A DNA stretch of 64,000 nt from Oxalobacteraceae bacterium OTU3CAMAD1 (GCA_024123915.1 CP099650.1:1054001-1118000); one strand, 5' to 3'. Positions 17,694 through 26,617 are shown, numbered from the stretch's first letter. The notes: generated by a model not told the origin, from the sequence alone. Translations and numbers: made by a program.

Positions 17694-18530
17694 ATGTTCT
17701 GTATGAAAATCCGAGTCGCCACCTACAATATTCACAAGGGAGTGTCCTCCATCCGCGCCGAGCCGCGTGTGTTGGCGCTAAAACAGGCGATTGGCCTGTT
17801 CAATGCCGATGTGGTTTTTTTGCAAGAGGTACAAGGCAAGCATGACCTCAAGGCCGCCAAGTACGGCGCCGAACAATTGGGCCAGAAGCATTGGCCCGCT
17901 GCGGCGCAGCATGAATATTTCGCGGGCGAGTCGCGCCACCTGCATGCCGCCTACGGCATGAACGCGGTCTACGATCATGGCCACCACGGCAACGCGCTGC
18001 TGAGCGCTTTCCCCATCGCCAACATGGCCAACCACGACGTCTCCGACCACGCCTACGAACAGCGCGGCATCCTGCATTGCGTGCTGAATACCGAGCACGG
18101 CCTGGTGCATTGCTACGTGGTCCACCTGGGTCTGTTCGAGGCGGGCCGCCGCCGGCAGACGCAGGCGCTGATCTCGGCCGTGCGCGAATCGGCGCCGGAC
18201 GGCGAACCGGTCATCATCGCTGGCGATTTCAACGACTGGCGCAACACCCTCAGCGGCGAGCTGCGCAACGCGCTGGGCGTGGTCGAGGCCTTTGACGAGC
18301 TCGGCACGAACGCGTCGCTGGACGGCATCATGCGCACCCTGCGCCGCAAGGCCAGCATGAAGGCCACCATCAGCCCGGCGCGCACTTTCCCGGCGGCGCT
18401 GCCGTTTTTCCGGCTCGACCGCATCTATGTGCGCGGCTTCAAGGTGGAATCAGCCGAGGTCATGCATGGCAGCCTGTGGGCCAAGCTGTCCGACCACGCG
18501 CCCATCGTGGCGTCGTTGTCGCTGGGGTAG
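17694..18530 (+). CDS. YbhP-like endonuclease/exonuclease/phosphatase family protein
   Basis: A 278-residue EEP-fold metal-dependent hydrolase. Visible motifs are 'RVATYNIHKGV' (Asn), 'VVFLQEVQ' (metal-binding Glu), 'HLGLF' (His), 'IIAGDFNDWRN' (Asp/Asn) and the terminal 'LSDHAPIVASL' (Asp-His). The start at 17694 was chosen because GGGG lies 5 bp upstream; ATG 17703 (MKIRVATYN) is the alternative. It precedes a ClsB-type gene by 8 bp, matching the E. coli ybhP-clsB order, which suggests a lipid-related phosphodiesterase role. Confidence 0.88.
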   Translation: MFCMKIRVATYNIHKGVSSIRAEPRVLALKQAIGLFNADVVFLQEVQGKHDLKAAKYGAEQLGQKHWPAAAQHEYFAGESRHLHAAYGMNAVYDHGHHGNALLSAFPIANMANHDVSDHAYEQRGILHCVLNTEHGLVHCYVVHLGLFEAGRRRQTQALISAVRESAPDGEPVIIAGDFNDWRNTLSGELRNALGVVEAFDELGTNASLDGIMRTLRRKASMKATISPARTFPAALPFFRLDRIYVRGFKVESAEVMHGSLWAKLSDHAPIVASLSLG

Positions 18531-18538
18531 GGGACGCC

Positions 18539-19702
18539 ATGGGCTCCGTCAAACTGCTTGCCGATAACGAAGTCACGCTGCTGTACACCGGCACCGAGTA
18601 TTTCCCCGCGCTGATAGGCGCGATCGACGCGGCGCAGTACGAAGTCTATTTCGAGACCTACATTTTTGCCGACGACGAGACCGGCGGGAAAGTCTTGGGC
18701 GCATTGTCCGCCGCCGCCCAACGCGGCGTCGACGTGCGCATGATCACCGACTGGTGGGGCACCGGCCGCCGCAAAATCAACTACATGCACGAGAAGCTGG
18801 AGGCCGCAGGCGTCCACCACCGCGTCTTCAATCCGTGGTTCAAGCGCGGCATCACCCGTACCCACCGCAAGATCTGTGTGGTCGACCGCGAGGTGGCGCT
18901 GGTCGGCGGCATCAACATCAACGACGACATGTTCTGCGACTACAACCACGCGATCAGCCTGTCGGCGCCGCGCTGGGACTTCGCGGTGCAGGTGCGCGGC
19001 CCGCTGGTGGCGTCCATCCATCTGGAAGCGCAGACCCAGTGGCAACGCCTGGGCAAGATGGGCCTGATGAAGCGTATCAGCCTGTACCGCGACGCGCGCA
19101 AGGTCAATAAGGTCGCCGCCGCCAATATGGTGCACGCCGGCTTCGTGGTGCGCGACAACCTGCGCAACCGCAGGACGATACAGCGCGCCTACCTGCAGGC
19201 GCTAGGGCGCGCGCGCAAGAGCGTGATGCTGGCCAATCCGTATTTCGCGCCGGGTCGTAAATTCCGCCACGCGCTGGCCGCCGCCGCCGAGCGCGGCGTC
19301 GAGGTGGTGCTGCTGATCGGCGTGGGCGAGATCTGGCTGCAGGACGCCGTGGCGCACTCGTTCTACCCGAAGCTGCTTGCGGCCGGCGTCAAAGTGGTGG
19401 AATATCACAAAACCCAGTTGCACGCCAAGGTGGCCGTCATCGACGACGACTGGGCGACCGTGGGTTCGAGCAATGTGGACGGCTTGAGCCTGTTTTTGAA
19501 TCAGGAAGCGAACGTGATCATCAAGGATGCGGCCTTCGCGCAGAACCTGCGCAAGCACATCGAGGCGGCCGTCGCCGACGGCGTGGTCATCAGTTATGCC
19601 GACTTCGAGCACGTCGGGCGCTTCCGCCGCATCGGTTACGAGATCGCGTTCGTGTTTTACCGGACCGTGATGCGGTTGTTCTCCGTGGGGAAATACGCTT
19701 GA
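18539..19702 (+). CDS. clsB: Cardiolipin synthase ClsB-like phospholipase D
   Basis: A 387-residue protein of the phospholipase D superfamily with two HKD-type motifs: 'THRKICVVDREVALVGGIN' (about residue 105) and 'LHAKVAVIDDDWATVGSSN' (about 300). ClsB makes cardiolipin by transphosphatidylation between phosphatidylglycerol and another phospholipid at the inner membrane. The N-terminal 'LLADNEVTLLYTGTEYFPAL' and 'VYFETYIFADDETG' are ClsB-like. The start has AGGGGA just upstream. The stop overlaps the hslR start by 4 bp. Confidence 0.9.
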   Translation: MGSVKLLADNEVTLLYTGTEYFPALIGAIDAAQYEVYFETYIFADDETGGKVLGALSAAAQRGVDVRMITDWWGTGRRKINYMHEKLEAAGVHHRVFNPWFKRGITRTHRKICVVDREVALVGGININDDMFCDYNHAISLSAPRWDFAVQVRGPLVASIHLEAQTQWQRLGKMGLMKRISLYRDARKVNKVAAANMVHAGFVVRDNLRNRRTIQRAYLQALGRARKSVMLANPYFAPGRKFRHALAAAAERGVEVVLLIGVGEIWLQDAVAHSFYPKLLAAGVKVVEYHKTQLHAKVAVIDDDWATVGSSNVDGLSLFLNQEANVIIKDAAFAQNLRKHIEAAVADGVVISYADFEHVGRFRRIGYEIAFVFYRTVMRLFSVGKYA

Positions 19703-20082
19703 GCGATAGTGTCAGACTGGATAAATGGCTGTGGGCGGCGCGCTTTTTCAAGACGCGCTCGCTGGCCACGGACGCGGTGGACGCGGGCAAGGTCAAGGTC
19801 AACGGCGACAAGGTCAAGCCGGCGCGCACCGTGCGCATCGGCGACAAGCTGGACATCGACAACGGCTCGGACCGCTGGGAGATCGATGTGATGAACCTGT
19901 CCGACGTGCGGCAGGCGGCGCCGATCGCCCGCAATTTGTATGAAGAAACCGACGAGAGCGTCGAGCGGCGCGCCAACGTGGCCGAGAACCGCAAGATGTT
20001 CCGCGAGCCCAGCGCCGATTTCAAAGGCCGTCCCACCAAGCGCGACCGTCGGCAGATGGGCAAGTTCGGCGGCGCCGAATAG
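19699..20082 (+). CDS. hslR: RNA-binding heat-shock protein 15 (HslR, S4 domain)
   Basis: A 127-residue S4-domain protein. 'VRLDKWLWAARFFKTRSLATDAVDAGKVKVNGDKVKPARTV' is the S4 RNA-binding domain (4-65), and the C-terminal half is highly basic and charged ('RRANVAENRKMFREP', 'KRDRRQMGKFGG'). Hsp15 rescues stalled 50S subunits carrying nascent chains after heat stress. The start is a TTG overlapping the clsB stop (TTGA), so translation is probably coupled. Confidence 0.9.
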   Translation: MSDSVRLDKWLWAARFFKTRSLATDAVDAGKVKVNGDKVKPARTVRIGDKLDIDNGSDRWEIDVMNLSDVRQAAPIARNLYEETDESVERRANVAENRKMFREPSADFKGRPTKRDRRQMGKFGGAE

Positions 20083-20106
20083 GTTTTGTCGTTGCGTACC
20101 GCCGGC

Positions 20107-20180
20107 GTTTAACCCGCCACCGAAAGAGGGGTCGTACCCGTTCGGGTACGACCCTGCGACGGATCGCCGTGCGGGTTTGA
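20107..20180. repeat. Palindromic repeat family 2, copy 1 (nested hairpin)
   Basis: A perfect inner hairpin GGGTCGTACCCG-TT-CGGGTACGACCC (20129-20154) sits inside weaker outer arms TTTAACCCGC and GCGGGTTTGA. A relative is at 26523-26615. It lies 24 bp after hslR and may terminate that operon, although no T-tract follows. Confidence 0.85.
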
Positions 20181-20247
20181 CGCGCGCATCCCGTTCACTT
20201 CATTGCTGCGCCGCAGCAATAGACCCCCACCTCTAAATGTACTGTTT

Positions 20248-20289
20248 GACTTTTATCCCCCAGTGGATAATAGTACGAGCGTTCGCAAT
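20248..20289 (+). promoter_or_regulatory. Candidate promoter and operator of the TetR gene
   Basis: TTGACT, 16 bp and TAATAG form a sigma-70-like promoter. Immediately downstream, TACGAGCGTTCGCA (20276-20289) is an imperfect palindrome (10 of 14 positions), placed where a bound TetR protein would block transcription. Autoregulation is inferred from position. Confidence 0.5.
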
Positions 20290-20353
20290 TTTTTCACACG
20301 GAGTAAACGAAGTGGAGCAAAATGTTCTTTTCTCCATGTAACTACACCTTGGG

Positions 20354-20986
20354 ATGCAAGTTATTAATACCTCAACTAAATTTATGCGCAAGGGCGAGCT
20401 GACTCGCGCGGCGATCCTGGATGTGGCGCTGGACCTGGCCAGCCGGGACGGCCTCGAAGGCCTGACCATTGGATTGCTCGCGGATAAGATGAACATGAGC
20501 AAATCCGGTGTGTTCGCGCACTTCGGATCGCGTGAAGATTTGCAGTTGGAAGTGCTGAAGCTGTATCACCACCGTTTTGAGCAGGAAGTGTTTTTCCCCA
20601 GCGTTAAGGAACCGCGCGGTTTGCAGCGTCTCCGCTCGATGTTCGCGCGCTGGGTCAAGCGTGTCAGTGTGGAAGTGGCCTCGGGCTGCATCTACATCAG
20701 CGGCGCCGTCGAGTACGACGACCGCCCGGGTCCGATCCGCGAGGAGTTGATGGCGATGGTCGGGGCCTGGCAGGGCGCGTTGCTGCGCTGCGTGAAACAG
20801 GCCATCGACTGCGGCGACCTGCAAGCGGACACCGATCCGCAGCAGCTGGTCTACGAGATGTACGGCCTGATCCTGGCCCTGCACCACGATGCGCGTTTCC
20901 TGCGTATTCCGGGCAGCCTGGAGCGCGCCGGCGTCGGCTTCGAACGCTTGATCGTTTCCTACCGTAATGCAGAAGTACCTCATTAA
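20354..20986 (+). CDS. TetR family transcriptional regulator of the beta-oxidation operon
   Basis: A 210-residue TetR/AcrR-type repressor. The N-terminal helix-turn-helix is 'TRAAILDVALDLASRDGLEGLTIGLLADKMNMSKSGVFAHFGSREDLQLEVL' (about 17-68); the C-terminal ligand domain contains 'SVEVASGCIYISGAVEYDDRPGPIRE'. It is upstream of, and in line with, four fatty-acid oxidation genes, so an acyl-CoA is a reasonable effector guess. The ATG at 20354 lacks a clear ribosome site; ATG 20384 (MRKGELT) is an alternative start. Confidence 0.88.
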   Translation: MQVINTSTKFMRKGELTRAAILDVALDLASRDGLEGLTIGLLADKMNMSKSGVFAHFGSREDLQLEVLKLYHHRFEQEVFFPSVKEPRGLQRLRSMFARWVKRVSVEVASGCIYISGAVEYDDRPGPIREELMAMVGAWQGALLRCVKQAIDCGDLQADTDPQQLVYEMYGLILALHHDARFLRIPGSLERAGVGFERLIVSYRNAEVPH

Positions 20987-20988
20987 GT

Positions 20989-21060
20989 AAGCCGCTAAGC
21001 AAGTCACTAAACAAGTCACTAAGCAAGTCACTAAGCAAGTCACTAAGCAACTCATTAAAC
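20989..21060. repeat. Six 12-bp tandem repeats between the TetR gene and the acyl-CoA dehydrogenase gene
   Basis: Six head-to-tail 12-mers: AAGCCGCTAAGC, AAGTCACTAAAC, three identical AAGTCACTAAGC copies and AACTCATTAAAC. The array begins 2 bp after the TetR stop and ends 28 bp before the next start codon, leaving the AGGAG ribosome site outside. The + strand has stops in it, so it is not coding in that direction. Copy number probably varies between strains. Confidence 0.95.
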
Positions 21061-21088
21061 CAATTAAGTAGTCATCAGGAGAATAAAC

Positions 21089-22879
21089 ATGGGTCAATAC
21101 GTCGCGCCAATCCGGGATATGCAATTCGTGCTGCACGAGCTGCTCAATGTGCAAGAAGAACTGAAGGCACTGCCGGACTACGCCGAAATCGATGCCGACA
21201 TCATCAACCAGGTGCTGGAAGAAGGTGGCAAGTTCACGTCGGAAGTGCTGTTCCCGCTGAACCATTCGGGCGACCGCGAAGGCTGCAAGCTGGACGTGGC
21301 GACCAACTCCGTGACGACGCCTAAGGGCTTCAAGGAAGCGTACAAGCAATACGTCGACGGCGGCTGGGCCGCGCTGGCGTGCGATCCTGAATACGGCGGC
21401 CAAGGCCTGCCGGTGCTGCTGAACAACTCGTTCTACGAAATGCTGAACTCGGCCAACCAGGCCTGGACCATGTACCCGGGCCTGTCGCACGGCGCCTACG
21501 AGTGCCTGAAGGAACACGGCACCGACGAACAAAAGAAAACCTACCTGCCGAAGCTGGTCTCGGGCGAATGGACCGGGACCATGTGCCTGACCGAGCCGCA
21601 CTGCGGCACCGACCTGGGCATGCTGCGCTCGAAGGCGCTGCCGCAGGCCGACGGCTCGTGGCTGATCACCGGCAACAAGATCTTCATCTCGGCCGGCGAG
21701 CACGACATGGCTGAAAACATCCTGCACCTGGTGCTGGCCCGCGTGCCGGACGCGCCGGAAGGCTCGAAAGGCATCTCGCTGTTCCTGGTGCCGAAGTTCC
21801 TGCCGAAGGAAGACGGCTCGGTCGGCGAACGCAATCCGATCACCTGCGGCGCCATCGAAGAAAAAATGGGCATTCACGGCAACTCGACCTGCCAGATGAA
21901 CCTGGACGGCGCCAAGGGCTGGATCATCGGCCAGCCGAACAAGGGCCTCAACGCCATGTTCGTGTTCATGAACGCGGCCCGCCTGGGCGTCGGCATGCAG
22001 TCGCTGGGCCTGACCGAAGTGGCGTACCAGAACGCCCTGATCTACGCCAAGGACCGCATCCAGATGCGCTCGCTGTCGGGTGTGAAGGCACCGGACAAGC
22101 CAGCCGATCCGATCATCGTGCACCCGGACGTGCGCCGCATGCTGCTGACCGCCAAGGCCTACGCCGAAGGCGCGCGCGCCTTCACGTCGTACGTCGCGCT
22201 GCAGATCGACCGCGAACTGCACCACCCGGACGAAGAAGTGCGCAAGGAAGCGGCCGACGAAGTCGCGCTGCTGACCCCGATCGTCAAGGCCTTCATCACC
22301 GACAACGGCTGGATCGCCACCTCGGAAGCGATGCAAGTGTTCGGCGGCCACGGCTACATCTCCGAGTGGGGCATGGAGCAGTACGTGCGCGACGCCCGCA
22401 TCAACCTGATCTACGAAGGCACCAACACCATCCAGTCGCTCGACCTGCTGGGTCGTAAGATTCTGGGCGACAACGGCGCCAAGCTGCGCAAGTTCGGCGA
22501 GAAGATCAAGGCGTTTGTCGAAGACAACGGCACCGACGAGGCGATGAGCGAATTCATCACCCCGCTGGGCGACCTGGGCGACAAAGTCACCAAGCTGACC
22601 ATGGAAATCGGCATGAAAGCCTTCCAGAATCCGGACGAAGTCGGCGCCGCCTGCGTACCGTACCTGCGTGTTGTCGGCCATATGGTATACAGCTATTTCT
22701 TCGCGCAGATGGCGAAGATCGCGCTGGCGAAGGAAGACAGCGGCGACAATTTCTACAAGGCCAAGCTGGCGACCGCGCGCTTCTACTTCGCCCGCCTGCA
22801 GCCTGAAACCGCAACCTTGATCCGCCAGGCACGTTCGGGCTCCGCCAACCTGATGGCACTCGACGCCGACCTGTTCTAA
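21089..22879 (+). CDS. Acyl-CoA dehydrogenase (596-residue type with C-terminal extension)
   Basis: An FAD-dependent enzyme catalysing the first step of beta-oxidation. Domains: a short N-terminal ACAD helix ('VAPIRDMQFVLHELL'), N-terminal and middle ACAD domains ('MCLTEPHCGTDLG' and 'GSWLITGNKIFISAGEHD'), a C-terminal ACAD domain with the catalytic-base region 'NLIYEGTNTIQSLDLLGRK' (about 445-463) and an extra C-terminal domain (about 470-596). The start has AGGAG 8 bp upstream. It is the first enzyme of the operon, 16 bp ahead of the FadN-type gene. Chain-length preference cannot be read; long-chain substrates are usual for this type. Confidence 0.93.
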   Translation: MGQYVAPIRDMQFVLHELLNVQEELKALPDYAEIDADIINQVLEEGGKFTSEVLFPLNHSGDREGCKLDVATNSVTTPKGFKEAYKQYVDGGWAALACDPEYGGQGLPVLLNNSFYEMLNSANQAWTMYPGLSHGAYECLKEHGTDEQKKTYLPKLVSGEWTGTMCLTEPHCGTDLGMLRSKALPQADGSWLITGNKIFISAGEHDMAENILHLVLARVPDAPEGSKGISLFLVPKFLPKEDGSVGERNPITCGAIEEKMGIHGNSTCQMNLDGAKGWIIGQPNKGLNAMFVFMNAARLGVGMQSLGLTEVAYQNALIYAKDRIQMRSLSGVKAPDKPADPIIVHPDVRRMLLTAKAYAEGARAFTSYVALQIDRELHHPDEEVRKEAADEVALLTPIVKAFITDNGWIATSEAMQVFGGHGYISEWGMEQYVRDARINLIYEGTNTIQSLDLLGRKILGDNGAKLRKFGEKIKAFVEDNGTDEAMSEFITPLGDLGDKVTKLTMEIGMKAFQNPDEVGAACVPYLRVVGHMVYSYFFAQMAKIALAKEDSGDNFYKAKLATARFYFARLQPETATLIRQARSGSANLMALDADLF

Positions 22880-22895
22880 GACTAGAGGAAACGAC

Positions 22896-25295
22896 ATGAC
22901 CAATTTCATCGTTAAAAAAGTAGCCGTGCTGGGCGCCGGCGTGATGGGCGCGCAAATCGCCGCCCACTGCGTCAACGCCAAAGTACCCGTCGTCCTGTTC
23001 GACCTGCCGGCCAAGGAAGGCCCGAAGAACGGCATCGTTCTGAAAGCCATCGAGAACCTGAAGAAGCTGTCGCCGGCGCCGCTGGGCAACAAGGACCACG
23101 CCGCGCTGATCGAAGTGGCCAACTACGAGGACGACCTGGCCAAGCTGGCCGAGTGCGACCTGATCATCGAAGCGATCGCCGAGCGCATGGACTGGAAGCA
23201 CGACCTGTACAAGAAGGTCGCCCCGCACATCGGCGCCAACGCCATCTTCGCCTCGAACACCTCGGGCCTGTCGATCACCAAGCTGTCCGAAGGCTTCGAC
23301 GCCGACTTGAAATCGCGCTACTGCGGCGTGCACTTCTTCAACCCGCCGCGTTACATGCACTTGGTCGAGATCATCCCGACCGAAGCGACCAAGCCGGAAA
23401 TCGCCGACCAGCTGGAAGGCTTCCTGACCACCACGCTGGGCAAGGGCGTTGTGCGCGCAAAAGATACACCTAACTTCATCGCCAACCGCGTCGGCGTGTT
23501 CGGCATCCTGGCGATCGTGCACGAAGCCGAAAAGTTCGGCCTGTCCGTCGACGTGGTCGACGACCTGACCGGCGCCAAGCTGGGCCGCGCCAAATCGGGC
23601 ACCTTCCGCACCGCCGACGTCGTCGGTCTGGACACGATGGGCCATGTGATCAAAACAATGCAGGACAACCTGCCGAACGACCCCTTCGCCGCCGTCTACA
23701 AGACGCCGGAAGTACTGGCGAAACTGGTTGAAAAAGGCGCCCTGGGCCAAAAGTCCGGCGCCGGTTTCTATAAAAAGGTCGGCAAGGACATCCAGCGTCT
23801 GGATTTCGCCACCGGTGAATACGTCGCCGGCGGCGGCAAGGCCGCCGACATCATCGCCCGCATCCTGAAGGAAAAAGATCCGGTCAAGAAAATGAAAGCG
23901 CTGCGCGAATCGACCAATCCACAGGGCCAGTTCCTGTGGGCGATCTTCCGCGACGCCTTCCACTACATCGCCGTGCACCTCGACACCGTGGCCGACAACG
24001 CGCGCGACATCGACTTCGCCATGCGCTGGGGCTTCGGCTGGACCACCGGTCCGTTCGAAACGTGGCAGGCGGCCGGCTGGACGCAAGTCGCCCAGTGGGT
24101 CAAGGAAGACATCGACGCCGGCCAGGCACTGTGCAGCGCACCGCTGCCGGCCTGGGTGTTCGAAGGCCCGGTCGCTGAAAAGGGCGGCGTGCACACGCCG
24201 GAAGGTTCGTACTCGGCCGTGTCGAAATCGTTCGTGCCACGCTCGACCCTGTCGGTCTACGACCGCCAGGTGTTCCGCGCGCCGGTGTTCGGCAGCGGCG
24301 AGATCGACGGCAAGAAAGCCGGCACCACCGTGCATGAAGACGACGACGTGCGCCTGTGGCACACCGGCGACGACGTGCTGATCATCTCGCTTAAGACCAA
24401 GATGCACGTGATCAGCCCTGGTGTTATCGCCGGCTATCGCAAGGCGTTGGCTGAAGCCGAGAAGAACTTCAAGGGCCTGGTCATCTGGAACTCGGACGCA
24501 GCCGAAGGCGGCGCGTTCTCGGCCGGCGCTGACCTGCAATCGGCGTTGCCTGCGTTTATGCAGGGCGGCGCCAAGGCGGTCGACCCGATCATCAGCGAGC
24601 TGCAAAACACGTTCATGGCGATGAAATACTCGAACGTGCCGGTGGTGGCCGCTGTGGCCGGGCTGGCGCTGGGCGGCGGCTGCGAAATGGCGCTGCACGC
24701 GTCCAAGCGCGTGGCCTCGATCGAGTCGTACATCGGTCTGGTCGAAGTGGGCGTCGGCCTGATCCCTGCCGGCGGCGGCCTGAAGGAAGCGGCACTGCGC
24801 GCCTTCAAGGAAGCCAAGGGCAACGACATCCTGCAATTCCTGAAAACCGGTTTCACCAACGCGGCCACGGCCAATGTATCGAAGTCGGCGCTCGAAGCGC
24901 AGGCGATGGGTTACCTGAAGGAAGACGACGTCATCGTCTTCAACCCGTACGAGTTGCTGCACGTTGCGAAAGTTGAAGCGCGCGCCATGTTCGACAAGGG
25001 TTATCGTCCGCCGCTGAAGACGCCGATCCAGGTCACCGGCCGCTACGGCTGGGGCACCATCAAGGCGCAACTGGTCAACATGCGCGACGGCGGCTTCATC
25101 TCCGCGCACGACTTCAAGCTGGGCGACATGATCGCCGAGATCGTCTCGGGCGGCGACATCGACCAGGGTTCGTTCGTCAGCGAGCAGTGGATTCTGGACA
25201 TGGAGCGTAAAGCCTTCCTGGAACTGCTGAACCATCCGAAGACGCAAGAGCGGATCATGGGCATGATGCAAACCGGTAAGCCGGTCCGCAACTAA
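22896..25295 (+). CDS. FadN-type 3-hydroxyacyl-CoA dehydrogenase / enoyl-CoA hydratase
   Basis: A 799-residue bifunctional beta-oxidation enzyme with the dehydrogenase first and the hydratase last, as in Bacillus FadN and unlike E. coli FadB. The NAD-binding motif 'VAVLGAGVMGAQIAAH' is at residues 9-24, followed by 'FASNTSGLSITKL' and 'GVHFFNPPRYMHLVEIIP'. The C-terminal crotonase domain (about 480-700) carries the oxyanion-hole signatures 'GAFSAGADLQSA' and 'GLALGGGCEMALHASKRVA'. The start has AGAGGAAA upstream. It converts enoyl-CoA to 3-ketoacyl-CoA for the thiolase that follows. Confidence 0.93.
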   Translation: MTNFIVKKVAVLGAGVMGAQIAAHCVNAKVPVVLFDLPAKEGPKNGIVLKAIENLKKLSPAPLGNKDHAALIEVANYEDDLAKLAECDLIIEAIAERMDWKHDLYKKVAPHIGANAIFASNTSGLSITKLSEGFDADLKSRYCGVHFFNPPRYMHLVEIIPTEATKPEIADQLEGFLTTTLGKGVVRAKDTPNFIANRVGVFGILAIVHEAEKFGLSVDVVDDLTGAKLGRAKSGTFRTADVVGLDTMGHVIKTMQDNLPNDPFAAVYKTPEVLAKLVEKGALGQKSGAGFYKKVGKDIQRLDFATGEYVAGGGKAADIIARILKEKDPVKKMKALRESTNPQGQFLWAIFRDAFHYIAVHLDTVADNARDIDFAMRWGFGWTTGPFETWQAAGWTQVAQWVKEDIDAGQALCSAPLPAWVFEGPVAEKGGVHTPEGSYSAVSKSFVPRSTLSVYDRQVFRAPVFGSGEIDGKKAGTTVHEDDDVRLWHTGDDVLIISLKTKMHVISPGVIAGYRKALAEAEKNFKGLVIWNSDAAEGGAFSAGADLQSALPAFMQGGAKAVDPIISELQNTFMAMKYSNVPVVAAVAGLALGGGCEMALHASKRVASIESYIGLVEVGVGLIPAGGGLKEAALRAFKEAKGNDILQFLKTGFTNAATANVSKSALEAQAMGYLKEDDVIVFNPYELLHVAKVEARAMFDKGYRPPLKTPIQVTGRYGWGTIKAQLVNMRDGGFISAHDFKLGDMIAEIVSGGDIDQGSFVSEQWILDMERKAFLELLNHPKTQERIMGMMQTGKPVRN

Positions 25296-25331
25296 CTGTT
25301 GCACGATCCGACACTGAACAGGAAGAACATA

Positions 25332-26528
25332 ATGAGCAAACAAATTCAAGACGCATACATCGTCTCCGCCACCCGCACCCCGATCGGCAAGGCGCCGCGC
25401 GGCATGTTCAACAAGACCCGCCCGGACGACCTGCTGGTGCGCGTGCTGCAATCGGCGCTGGCCCAGGCGCCAGGGCTGGACCCGGCGCTGATCACCGACG
25501 CCATCATCGGCTGCTCGTTCCCGGAAGCGGAGCAGGGCTTCAACATCGCCCGTCAAGCGGTGCTGCTGGCCGGCCTGCCGAAGACCGTCGGCGGCGTCAC
25601 CATCAACCGTTATTGTGCATCGGGCATCACGGCGCTGGCCATGGCCGCCGACCGCATCCGCGTCGGTGAAGCGGACGCCATGATCGCCGGCGGCGTCGAA
25701 TCGATGTCGATGGTGCCGATGATGGGCCACCACCCATCGATGAACCTGAACATGTTCACCGACGAAAACGTCGGCATGGCTTACGGCATGGGTCTGACCG
25801 CCGAAAAAGTAGCGACGCAGTGGAAAGTGTCGCGCGAGGCGCAGGACGCGTTCGCCGTCGAATCACACCGCCGCGCCATCGCCGCGCAGCAAGCCGGTTT
25901 CTTCAAGGACGAGACCACGCCGGTCGAGATCATCACCCGCACGCCTGATTTGGCAACCGGCGAGATCAAGGTCAAGACCCGCACCGTCGACACCGACGAA
26001 GGCGCCCGCGCCGACTCGACGATGGAATCGCTGGCCAAGCTGAAGCCTGTCTTCGCCGCCAAGGGTTCGGTCACGGCCGCCAACAGCTCGCAGATGTCCG
26101 ACGGCGCCGGCGCGCTGCTGGTCGTGTCGGAGAAATTCCTGCGCGAGCACAACCTGACGCCGCTGGCCAAGTTCTCGTCGTTCGCCGTCAAGGGCGTGCC
26201 GCCGGAAATCATGGGCATCGGTCCGAAGTTCGCGATTCCGGACGCCTGCAAGGCCGCCGGCATCACCCAGGACCAGTTGGACTGGATCGAGCTGAACGAA
26301 GCGTTCGCCGCCCAAGCGCTGGCCGTTATCGGCGACCTGGGCCTCGACCCGGCGAAAGTGAACCCGATGGGCGGCGCGATCGCCCTGGGCCACCCGCTGG
26401 GCGCGACCGGCGCCATCCGCGCCGCGACGGTGGTGCACGCGCTGCGCCGTAACAATCTGAAGTACGGCATGGTGACGATGTGCGTCGGCGCCGGCATGGG
26501 CGCGGCAGGCATCATCGAGCGCGTTTAA
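25332..26528 (+). CDS. fadA: Acetyl-CoA C-acyltransferase (thiolase, FadA type)
   Basis: A 398-residue thiolase that splits 3-ketoacyl-CoA. The catalytic set is present: 'TINRYCASGITALAMAADRI' (nucleophile Cys near residue 95), 'LNEAFAAQALAV', 'GGAIALGHPLGATGAIR' (His) and 'CVGAGMGAAGIIERV' (second Cys). The start at 25332 (MSKQIQDAYIV) follows a good AGGAAGA site; an upstream in-frame start would add 11 unlike residues. It is 36 bp downstream of the FadN-type gene. The stop codon lies within the left arm of a palindromic repeat. Confidence 0.93.
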   Translation: MSKQIQDAYIVSATRTPIGKAPRGMFNKTRPDDLLVRVLQSALAQAPGLDPALITDAIIGCSFPEAEQGFNIARQAVLLAGLPKTVGGVTINRYCASGITALAMAADRIRVGEADAMIAGGVESMSMVPMMGHHPSMNLNMFTDENVGMAYGMGLTAEKVATQWKVSREAQDAFAVESHRRAIAAQQAGFFKDETTPVEIITRTPDLATGEIKVKTRTVDTDEGARADSTMESLAKLKPVFAAKGSVTAANSSQMSDGAGALLVVSEKFLREHNLTPLAKFSSFAVKGVPPEIMGIGPKFAIPDACKAAGITQDQLDWIELNEAFAAQALAVIGDLGLDPAKVNPMGGAIALGHPLGATGAIRAATVVHALRRNNLKYGMVTMCVGAGMGAAGIIERV

Positions 26529-26615
26529 CCCGGCAAGCCCTTAGCGATACGCAAGCATCCCAGCTAAGGGGTCGTACCCCAAGGGGTACGACCCCGGTTG
26601 GCAGTGCGGGTTAAA
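26523..26615. repeat. Palindromic repeat family 2, copy 2 (nested hairpin)
   Basis: A perfect 13-bp stem GGGGTCGTACCCC / GGGGTACGACCCC with a 2-nt loop (26568-26595) lies inside outer arms TTTAACCCG and CGGGTTAAA. The left arm includes the TAA of the thiolase gene. It resembles copy 1 at 20107-20180 in inner stem and outer arms. It could limit read-through into the hydratase gene. Confidence 0.85.
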
Positions 26616-26617
26616 AA

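Noticed and set aside
20989..21060. CRISPR-like array
   Set aside because: The 12-bp units are directly adjacent with no spacers, and no cas gene is present.
20372..21060. Minus-strand frame running through the 12-bp repeats and encoding Leu-Val-Thr-Cys repeats
   Set aside because: It is antisense to the TetR gene, has no ribosome site or start near the array, and is an accident of a 12-bp period being divisible by three.
22587..25733. Antisense frame of about 1048 codons opposite the fadN-like and thiolase genes
   Set aside because: It is a shadow of the strongly biased coding strand; composition is dominated by Arg, Val, Gly, His and Asp.
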